Shown here: positions 1 through 5,331 of the stretch, piece after piece
Numbering within the stretch: position 1 is the stretch's first letter
Layout: each line of letters begins with the position of its first letter
From: JAVBSC01 sp031547305
GTDB lineage: Bacteria > Desulfobacterota > Desulfovibrionia > Desulfovibrionales > Desulfovibrionaceae
Direction of reading: 5' to 3'
NCBI GenBank assembly: GCA_031547305.1
Contig: JAVBSC010000054.1
Span: 1-39,190, forward strand
Length of the DNA: 39,190 bases
Notes under the pieces: generated by a model
Database searches by the model: none
Told to the model about the DNA's origin: nothing
The model's input: only the letters and a program-made list of their open reading frames with translations
Made by a program: the position numbers and the translations under genes

Positions 1-274
1 TTTCAAAATTCGTAGCGGATTTTGAAAGCTTGTTGGAAAATTATGTCTTATTTTTCAGCAAGATAAAACGATACATTTTCTTATCCAGTGAAGTTAAAGA
101 GAAAGGCACGCTGCGCTGTTCGCTTGCGAGCACCTGCTACGCAGTTGCCAGAGGCCATTGTGCAATGACCTCATCATGGAATTTTTCAGTAAGCATAGTA
201 ACCTCGTGGTTTAAAGTAATGTAACGTCTGTTGCGCAACTATTTTGTTATCACACAGACCCCCTCCCCCACACT
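1..274. other. non-coding left margin
   Basis: I see no convincing gene here. Open frames exist but have no ribosome binding site, no recognisable motif and no codon pattern like the neighbours. The first 27 bases form an inverted repeat (arms TTTCAAAAT at 1-9 and ATTTTGAAA at 19-27) without a following T-run, so it may be the edge of a structure that continues outside the window. Confidence 0.4.
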
Positions 275-382
275 GAAAACCCGCCGGGCTACATTTCTGA
301 AACACGGCGGATTTTTATTACTGAGCGGGGGGATTACCAACCCTGGCGACAGGTTTAAGCCCGTATACTCACTGAGCAGGCG
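275..382 (-). repeat. displaced 3' copy of tRNA-Ser with its terminator (attachment-site-like)
   Basis: This is an imperfect direct repeat of 3268-3380, where the intact tRNA-Ser(GCU) 3' half and its terminator lie. The best block (350-382) matches the anticodon stem, anticodon loop and long variable arm of the tRNA with very few differences. The T-arm and acceptor part have drifted, and the terminator hairpin (AACCCGCCG paired with a decayed partner) is still visible. Similarity stops sharply at the 5' side of the anticodon stem, and there is no D-arm or 5' acceptor strand. It lies about 3 kb downstream of the intact tRNA in the same orientation. That is the layout left by an element that integrates into a tRNA gene and displaces the original 3' end. 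An old tandem tRNA duplication is the alternative. Confidence 0.7.
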
Positions 383-516
383 GTTCGAGCCTGATTTCGC
401 GGATGCGGTGCCGCTGAAACAAGTTGGTATTACTGCATTTGAGGACATGGTGCGAAGGGGGGCATCTTTTGACCGGGGGATGTTATGCACGGAGGTGCTC
501 AGCAGTAATTCGCCGG

Positions 517-852
517 TTATCCCCGTGCCGCTTCCCGCACCGTTTGAGCAATCCACTGATTCAGGCTGACGCCCTTAGCAGCAGCGGCAACACTGGCATC
601 ATAATAGGTTTCAGGATCAAGCCGAAGGGCGAACTTACCCTGTGGCTTTTTGGCCGGTACGCCATCTTCCTTACACATACGCAAGAACACTTCCAAAGAG
701 ATTTTTCCTTCCCGTTTCAAGGACTCCGCATCCTTGGCATAAAAGTCCGCGCTGCCGTTAAGGCCGACGAACTCTCCACGGAACATTTCAATTTCCGGGT
801 CATATGTAATGACGGCCTTGTAGCCGCCTTCAAATTCCATCACATTTCTCAT
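517..852 (-). CDS. hicB: HicB-family antitoxin
   Basis: This is a 111-residue HicB-type antitoxin. The N-terminal half has the partial RNase-H-like fold typical of the family (EGGYKAVITYDPE, then FRGEF). The C-terminal third is a ribbon-helix-helix DNA-binding module (GKFALRLDPETYYDA followed by GVSLNQWIAQTV). HicB proteins neutralise the HicA mRNA interferase and repress their own promoter. I chose the ATG at 852 because it overlaps the hicA stop as ATGA, the usual coupled arrangement; a GTG further upstream would start inside hicA. The frame is intact although the partner toxin carries a stop codon, so this may now be an orphan antitoxin acting only as a regulator. Confidence 0.85.
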   Translation of the reverse strand: MRNVMEFEGGYKAVITYDPEIEMFRGEFVGLNGSADFYAKDAESLKREGKISLEVFLRMCKEDGVPAKKPQGKFALRLDPETYYDASVAAAAKGVSLNQWIAQTVREAARG

Positions 853-1103
853 GGCTTCACCCCATTGGTTTCCAACCATTTGCGAATACTCGCCACTGCG
901 CCTTTATCCGTGTCCGGTAAGGGATGCGGGCGGTGAAACACCCGCCTGTCATTGAACAACCTGACGCAGACACGCGACCCCTCCGCTTCGGATATCTCCG
1001 CACCAAGCGCCTGAAAGAGAGCTTCAATATCTGTCCAGCGGATACCACCGCTTACCAGACGCTAAAAAAGCAATTGCAGCGTTTTTTGATGCTTGGCTTT
1101 CAT
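849..1103 (-). pseudogene. hicA: HicA-family toxin with in-frame amber stop
   Basis: Translation from the ATG at 1103 gives MKAKHQKTLQLLF, then TAG at codon 14 (plus-strand 1062-1064). The same frame then stays open for 70 codons to the TGA at 849-851, with an excellent HicA sequence: IRWTDIEALFQALGAEI, EAEGSRVCVRL, then VFHRPHP containing the family histidine and GVKP at the end. HicA toxins are small dsRBD-fold mRNA interferases. No in-frame ATG, GTG or TTG lies close after the stop, so a shortened toxin is unlikely, and the gene looks inactivated by one nonsense change. Suppression or a sequencing error are the alternatives. The length (84 codons) and the ATGA overlap with hicB are normal. 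Confidence 0.8.
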
Positions 1104-1109
1104 GTGTGT

Positions 1110-1137
1110 ATGATATTATTTTTTGACATTATGTCAA
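1110..1137 (-). promoter_or_regulatory. hicAB promoter with palindromic operator
   Basis: On the minus strand a consensus -35 TTGACA (1132-1137) is followed after 16 bases by TATCAT (1110-1115). The -35 lies inside a perfect palindrome, TTGACAT/ATGTCAA with one central base (1123-1137), a natural site for the ribbon-helix-helix HicB. The predicted transcription start falls on or next to the hicA ATG (1103), and there is no Shine-Dalgarno sequence, so the message may be leaderless. Confidence 0.6.
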
Positions 1138-1215
1138 GGTGAAGGAATAGAGTCGCTTGGGGGGGCAGGATTACTTTTCTTCAAGGTTGAGACATGTGGG
1201 AGATACAGGCCAGCA

Positions 1216-1542
1216 CTACTGGAACAAGCGCCGCTGTAAAAGTTCCGCCACGTTTCGCCTACCGTCGATGACGGCCACAACCCCGACCTTGTTTTGTTCA
1301 ATGTCGTAAAAGATACGCCAGGGCAGCACCTGAATCTCCCGGTAATTGGTGACGCCAAGATTCAGCATTTCCGGCGGGCATTTACCTCGGGCCGGAATCT
1401 TTTCCAGAGACAAAATCCCCTCAATCAGGCGGTCTTCAACAGCATTGGCCTGCGTCACGCCGTCAGACCGGACGATGTAGCGGTAAATGGAATCAAGGTC
1501 CTCTTCTGCCTCTTTCGAGACGACAACCTCAAATGTTGCCAT
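1216..1542 (-). CDS. ParE/RelE-superfamily toxin
   Basis: A 108-residue toxin of the ParE/RelE superfamily. It starts MATFEVVVSKEAEEDLDSIY, the usual first strand and helix, and ends with the family signature: YREIQVLPWRIFYDI, then VVAVIDGRRNVAELLQRRL. ParE members poison gyrase and RelE members cut mRNA on the ribosome. The sequence does not show which applies, though the DGRRN ending is more ParE-like. I chose the ATG at 1542, which overlaps the end of the antitoxin gene by 14 bases; the longer frame would run deep into the antitoxin. No damage is visible. Confidence 0.8.
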   Translation of the reverse strand: MATFEVVVSKEAEEDLDSIYRYIVRSDGVTQANAVEDRLIEGILSLEKIPARGKCPPEMLNLGVTNYREIQVLPWRIFYDIEQNKVGVVAVIDGRRNVAELLQRRLFQ

Positions 1543-1831
1543 TTTTACCGACCTCTTGAGCGACTTCAGTACGGCGGGCACGTAAGCGGGCAAAGACCTC
1601 ATGCGCTGGCGAGCACTTGCCTTCCTCAATACTTTTCTTGCCCATCGAAAGGATTTTCAGCAAGGCCAGACTTTCAGTAAGTTGCTCGTAGTCGCGCACA
1701 CCCATAAGCACGGCAGCCGCTTCTCCGTTTTGGGTGATAACCATCGGGCCGGAGGTGTTTACCTGCTCCAGCACTTGGGCGCTGTGGGCCTTCACAAAAC
1801 TGATAGGCTTGATGTCTTGGCTGAGTCGCAT
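1529..1831 (-). CDS. Phd/YefM-family antitoxin
   Basis: A 100-residue antitoxin of the Phd/YefM family. The N-terminal DNA-binding and dimerisation part has the expected pattern (DIKPISFVKAHSAQVLEQV, then GPMVITQNGEAAAVLMGV and DYEQL). The C-terminal tail is the charged, probably disordered toxin-binding segment. A good ribosome binding site (AGGAG) precedes the ATG at 1831. It is the first gene of a two-gene operon with the ParE/RelE toxin. Such antitoxins bind the operon promoter together with the toxin. Confidence 0.85.
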   Translation of the reverse strand: MRLSQDIKPISFVKAHSAQVLEQVNTSGPMVITQNGEAAAVLMGVRDYEQLTESLALLKILSMGKKSIEEGKCSPAHEVFARLRARRTEVAQEVGKNGNI

Positions 1832-1865
1832 AGGGAGCTCCTGTGGTCATAAATTAGCATAACTG

Positions 1866-1894
1866 AATTTAGACATAATATGGTCAGGAGTCAA
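1866..1894 (-). promoter_or_regulatory. promoter of the Phd/ParE pair
   Basis: Minus strand: TTGACT (1889-1894), 17-base spacer, TAAATT (1866-1871), about 35 bases upstream of the antitoxin ATG. The spacer holds a partly palindromic AT-rich block (GACCATATTATGTC read on the minus strand), a plausible autoregulatory site. Confidence 0.45.
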
Positions 1895-2187
1895 GGTGAT
1901 GGAACTTGGACAGCAGGCTCTATCAAATCGGGTGGTTCCAGCTCCAAGCCTTCAAGCTTAAAAATTTTCCTGAGGACTTAACGAGGACAAAGAGCAACAA
2001 AATAACTAAAATAACTAAGCGAGTAATGCAGAGTTCGCAAGAAATAGCAATTAAAATTATGGGTTATTAAAAAAATTAAAATCTAGAAAATTCAATTGAC
2101 ATTCTGAGTTTATTTTTTTATTTCAATTTAATGATTAATAGAGGTTTGCCTTGCCTTCAATGGCAATGAGTTTTTCTGCATAACTAC
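1895..2187. other. AT-rich gene-free stretch
   Basis: About 290 bases, clearly more AT-rich than the rest of the window and with long A and T runs. I see no open frame with a ribosome binding site, no clear repeat and no tRNA. Together with the promoters on both sides it forms a divergent control region of about 400 bases. Confidence 0.4.
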
Positions 2188-2215
2188 TTGAAAATAAAGA
2201 TTTTTTTGCTATAAT
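2188..2215 (+). promoter_or_regulatory. promoter for the 2235 gene
   Basis: TTGAAA (2188-2193), 16-base spacer, then a perfect TATAAT (2210-2215). Transcription would begin near 2222, leaving a very short leader that still contains the AGGAG at 2224-2228. Confidence 0.6.
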
Positions 2216-2234
2216 CCAAACAAAGGAGAACATG

Positions 2235-2786
2235 ATGGCTAAAACGGCGATACAAAAAAAAATCATTAAGGGAAAAGAAGAAGCTAAGCTCAAGGAGTTT
2301 TTTCCTAATGTGGACCAAAAGGAGTTATGGGCTCGCAATACACATAAGGGGTTCACAACTCTTCCCAAAACAATGCCAATTATGATGGTGCTCATGGACA
2401 GCCTGGAAAGTGGTCAACCGATGTCCTCAACCTATCTGGCTTTGTGGTGTCAGGCTTGGGATGGAGCTTTCGTGCAGATAAGGAATGAAAAGGCATTAGC
2501 CCTGGAATCTGGTTTTTCTGGAGAGCGTGCGGTCACTACTTGGAAAAAAAGGATGCGGCTTTTACAGAAATGGGGATTTATTGAGGCAGCTAGAGCTGAC
2601 CACGAATTTTCTTTTGTTTTGATTCTTAATCCTCATCTGGTCATTGAAAAAATAAAAAATGATAGGAAGCTCCAAAACGACGAACTATATAACATGCTAA
2701 AAACAAAGGATATTGACTTAAGTGCTGGTGGTTTTAATCGAACCCACCCAGATTCAACTATTATACCAACATCTGCGATGACATAG
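2235..2786 (+). CDS. unrecognised accessory protein, winged-helix-like
   Basis: A 183-residue basic protein that I cannot assign to a named family. Two ATGs stand in a row (2232 and 2235); the second is better spaced from the AGGAG at 2224-2228. The middle part (WCQAWDGAF, then SGERAVTTWKKRMRLLQKWG with a following FIE) reads like a winged helix-turn-helix: a helix rich in R and K followed by a hydrophobic beta hairpin. Such domains occur in plasmid and phage replication or partition regulators, and the position inside a tRNA-bounded island would suit that. This is inference only. The C-terminal 35 residues are polar and probably flexible. Base composition is AT-richer than the flanking core genes, consistent with acquisition. 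Confidence 0.6.
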   Translation: MAKTAIQKKIIKGKEEAKLKEFFPNVDQKELWARNTHKGFTTLPKTMPIMMVLMDSLESGQPMSSTYLALWCQAWDGAFVQIRNEKALALESGFSGERAVTTWKKRMRLLQKWGFIEAARADHEFSFVLILNPHLVIEKIKNDRKLQNDELYNMLKTKDIDLSAGGFNRTHPDSTIIPTSAMT

Positions 2787-2808
2787 GGACAACATGAAGG
2801 AGCTCAGT

Positions 2809-2916
2809 ATGGAAATACATCTAAGTTTGTCATTGTACCCATACGACTTATGCCAGATTTGCCTTTTGATTAGTATCATTAGGCAGCTGGCAAAGCACCC
2901 ACACAAAAACGCGTAG
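2809..2916 (+). CDS. small ORF, 35 codons, strong ribosome binding site
   Basis: This short frame begins at an ATG six bases after a perfect AAGGAG (2797-2802) and encodes a 35-residue peptide with a hydrophobic centre (LCQICLLISIIRQL, including a CxxC) and a basic tail (KHPHKNA). It lies 22 bases after the 2235 gene, so it could be its second cistron. Its stop lies inside the first of three hairpins that lead to the terminator at 3005-3037. No homologue comes to mind. The ribosome binding site is the main reason for listing it. Chance is possible. Confidence 0.35.
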   Translation: MEIHLSLSLYPYDLCQICLLISIIRQLAKHPHKNA

Positions 2917-3003
2917 TGCCTCCCCCGCAAAAGAGAAGCACTACTACGCATTAGCCTTAAGCCAAAGTGAGTCATCGCATAACTCCCACATCTACGGCTT
3001 AAG
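2911..3003 (+). ncRNA. structured RNA segment (3' UTR or small RNA)
   Basis: Two hairpins stand directly before the terminator. The first pairs GCGTAGTGC (2911-2919) with GCACTACTACGC (2938-2949), leaving a 3-base bulge. The second pairs CTTAAGCC (2956-2963) with a perfect GGCTTAAG (2996-3003). With the terminator this makes a three-stem RNA of about 130 bases. It could be a free small RNA or the 3' end of the 2235 transcript. I cannot point to a convincing promoter of its own. Confidence 0.35.
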
Positions 3004-3004
3004 T

Positions 3005-3037
3005 ACGGCAGGAGAAGCACCTCCTGCCGTTTTTTTT
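3005..3037 (+). terminator. strong intrinsic terminator
   Basis: A perfect 10-bp stem (ACGGCAGGAG at 3005-3014 with CTCCTGCCGT at 3021-3030), a 6-base loop and eight T residues (3030-3037). It ends transcription of the 2235 gene and the structured segment. Confidence 0.9.
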
Positions 3038-3267
3038 ACATAAACAGATGCCATTCATTTTGGCAAGACGGTTTGGTGGGGTAGCTATCGAAAGTTTTCA
3101 AAGAAAATATGGGTGGTGTAGATGCTCCAGCAAGTACAATGAGGTACCAAGTCAACAGTGAGGCCAATCGAAAAAAAGGAGAAGGCCAAAGCGCCGTTTT
3201 AAGCAAAGTATGTTGTCCGTTATATTCTTTCCGCGCATACCCTCAAATCCCTCTTCGACTCCATAAC
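3038..3267. other. gene-free stretch next to tRNA-Ser
   Basis: This is where a tRNA-targeting element would normally carry its integrase gene. I looked in all frames and see no tyrosine-recombinase motif, no ribosome binding site with a plausible frame and no repeat. If an integrase was here, it has been deleted. Confidence 0.4.
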
Positions 3268-3306
3268 GAAAACCCGCCGGCTACATTGCTGTAACTCGGC
3301 GGGTTT
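3268..3306 (-). terminator. terminator of tRNA-Ser
   Basis: Stem AACCCGCCG (3271-3279) with CGGCGGGTT (3297-3305). On the minus strand a TTTT follows the stem. The same structure, decayed, is found in the copy at 275-382. Confidence 0.75.
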
Positions 3307-3315
3307 ATTAAAGTC

Positions 3316-3410
3316 TGGCGGAGAGGCAGGGATTTGAACCCTGGATACAGGTTTAAGCCCGTATACTCACTTAGCAGGCGAGCTCCTTCGGCCAGCTCGG
3401 ACACCTCTCC
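3316..3410 (-). tRNA. tRNA-Ser (anticodon GCU)
   Basis: A complete 95-base class II tRNA. The acceptor stem GGAGAGG pairs with CCTCTCC, followed by discriminator G and an encoded CCA (3316-3318). The anticodon loop is CTGCTAA with GCT at plus-strand 3373-3375, then the long variable arm typical of serine tRNAs and a T-arm with GGTTCAAATCC. It reads AGC and, by GU wobble, AGU codons. It lies 73 bases downstream of pepA on the same strand but has its own promoter and terminator. Its 3' half is duplicated at 275-382. Confidence 0.97.
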
Positions 3411-3448
3411 GGAACGCGCGGCAGATTCTGCCCACGCGTGAGACGCGT

Positions 3449-3478
3449 TTAATAGCCCAAGGCCTGGGAGACTGTCAA
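3449..3478 (-). promoter_or_regulatory. promoter of tRNA-Ser
   Basis: Minus strand: perfect -35 TTGACA (3473-3478), 18-base spacer, TATTAA (3449-3454). It lies just after the pepA stop codon and would start transcription about 32 bases before the mature tRNA. Confidence 0.6.
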
Positions 3479-3483
3479 GGGAC

Positions 3484-5049
3484 TTATGCGCCCCGTGTCT
3501 GGCTGTTGCCGGTGGTCTGCAAATCCAACTGATTGTCCGTGGCCAGAGCGAACATGGTGCGCAGCCCAAAGCCGCTTCCGCCCACCGGGCAGAGCGGCGT
3601 GGCTTTTTCCGCGTAGCCGGGGCCGGCTATATCCAGGTGCGCCCACAATTTGCCTTCAGCCACGAATTCCTTCAGGAACAGGGCCGCGTTCACCGCTCCG
3701 CCTTCGCGCGGGCCCACGTTGGCCAGATCGGCCACATCGCTTTTCAGGTTGTCAAGATAGTCTTCCCACAGGGGCATGGGCCAGAAGCGTTCGCCGAGCC
3801 GTTCGCCCAGCGCCCGCATTTGCAGAGCCAGGACTTCGTCCGGGCAGAACAGGCCGGCCGCGCCAGTGCCCAGGGCCACTACGCAGGCCCCTGTCAGCGT
3901 GGCGATATCCACCATGAAGGCCGGTTGCCAGTGCTGTTGCGCGTAGCTCAGGGCGTCGCAGAGGATCAGGCGGCCTTCGGCGTCGGTGTTGAGGATCTCC
4001 ACGCTTTTGCCGCCTAGGGTCTGGACAATGTCGCCCGGGCGGGTGGCTCCGCCGCCGGGCATGTTCTCTGTGCTGGGAATAAGCCCGATCACTCGCCGCT
4101 CCGGCGGATTTGCCGGCCGGCGGCCTAAAGCTTCAAACAGACCAAGAACCGCCGCCGCCCCGGCCATGTCGCCCTTCATTTCGTGCATCTTGGCCGCCGG
4201 CTTCAGAGAAATGCCGCCAGTGTCAAAGGTGATGCCCTTGCCCACGAAGATCAGCGGCGCATCAGTCTCCCGGCCTTTTGGGGCGTGTTCCAGAATAATG
4301 AAACGCGGCTCTTCTCTGGACCCTCTGGCCACGGCCCAAAACGCGCCCATGCCCAAGCCGCGGATTTCTTCCGGCCCCATAACCCGGCAGGCAAAGCCGT
4401 AGCGCCCGGCCAGGGCCAGGGCCTCTTCCGCCAGACGAGACGGGGTTATCTGGTTCGGAGGGCCGTTGACCAGATTCCTGGCCAGGACCAGGCCCTGATA
4501 AACGGCTTCGGATTTTTTCGCCGCGTTTTTTATAAAGTCCGGTACGGCATTGCCGATACATAAAATGCTCAGTGCTTGCGGATCTTTTGGCAATTTGGCC
4601 GTCTTTTCCGGCCCCAGCCAGTCCAGGCAGCGGTACAGACCCTGCAAAGCGCCCATGACAGCCTCTTCCAGCAAAAAAACCTGGTTGTCCGGCTGGGCCA
4701 GGCCGTCCAACGTTTCCGCCGGCAGGGCCGGGTGCTCCACTTTGCGCTCCCGGCAGGCTTTCATGGCCTGGGCCGCGGCCCGGCGCAAAACCGCCGGACT
4801 GAATTTCTCCCGTTTGCCCAGCCCGATCAGTAAAATTCTGGGGATAGGAAGTTCAGCCGGACCATGGACAAGAAGGTTTTCGTCCACTTTAGCGTCAAAA
4901 TCCCGCAGGGCCGGGCTTAAGGCAAGCCATGGCGCGGTTTTTCGCAGTTCCGGGGCCAGAGTCAGAGCATCCTCGTTTTCAAAGGCGAAGACCAGGGCGC
5001 AGTCGGTCTGCCAGGCGCCGCCGCCCTGATGTTGGAAGCGTATTTCCAT
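3484..5049 (-). CDS. pepA: leucyl aminopeptidase, M17 family
   Basis: A 521-residue cytosolic M17 aminopeptidase that removes N-terminal residues (Leu and others) using two metal ions, normally as a hexamer. The C-terminal catalytic half shows the family signatures: GKGITFDTGGISLKP with a metal-binding Lys and Asp, MKGDMAGAAAV, and the diagnostic NTDAEGRL at residues 354-361. The N-terminal domain is the more variable family domain. I chose the ATG at 5049 because GGAG lies 9 bases upstream; an in-frame TTG ten codons earlier has no such site. The length is normal for the family. It is read toward tRNA-Ser, with no other gene in its unit. Confidence 0.95.
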   Translation of the reverse strand: MEIRFQHQGGGAWQTDCALVFAFENEDALTLAPELRKTAPWLALSPALRDFDAKVDENLLVHGPAELPIPRILLIGLGKREKFSPAVLRRAAAQAMKACRERKVEHPALPAETLDGLAQPDNQVFLLEEAVMGALQGLYRCLDWLGPEKTAKLPKDPQALSILCIGNAVPDFIKNAAKKSEAVYQGLVLARNLVNGPPNQITPSRLAEEALALAGRYGFACRVMGPEEIRGLGMGAFWAVARGSREEPRFIILEHAPKGRETDAPLIFVGKGITFDTGGISLKPAAKMHEMKGDMAGAAAVLGLFEALGRRPANPPERRVIGLIPSTENMPGGGATRPGDIVQTLGGKSVEILNTDAEGRLILCDALSYAQQHWQPAFMVDIATLTGACVVALGTGAAGLFCPDEVLALQMRALGERLGERFWPMPLWEDYLDNLKSDVADLANVGPREGGAVNAALFLKEFVAEGKLWAHLDIAGPGYAEKATPLCPVGGSGFGLRTMFALATDNQLDLQTTGNSQTRGA

Positions 5050-5331
5050 GTAAGAGGCTCCAGTAAATTTTTGGGGCAAGGTAGCAAAAAAGCGGGCCGC
5101 GTGAAAGAACTCTTTGTGCGGATGCGCGCCCGTACCGATGGTGGGAGTCCGTAAAAAACCGCTTGCTGGCCGCTAAAAAATTATTGCAATGGCATATTTT
5201 TTTATTTTCAATTGGTTTATTTTGGCATATTGATTAGATATTATAATTTAATTGCACCAGCATAAGCGCCTTCTGGTGTTATTTTATAATAATATAATCA
5301 ATATACCTTAACCTATTCCAGGGGTATTTCC

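Noticed and set aside
275..382. A second functional tRNA-Ser
   Set aside because: The D-arm and 5' acceptor strand are missing, the 3' acceptor strand is changed and there is no CCA. It can only be a fragment.
424..936. 170-codon plus-strand frame across hicB
   Set aside because: It lies antisense to a clear HicB and reads into the displaced tRNA copy. No family resemblance.
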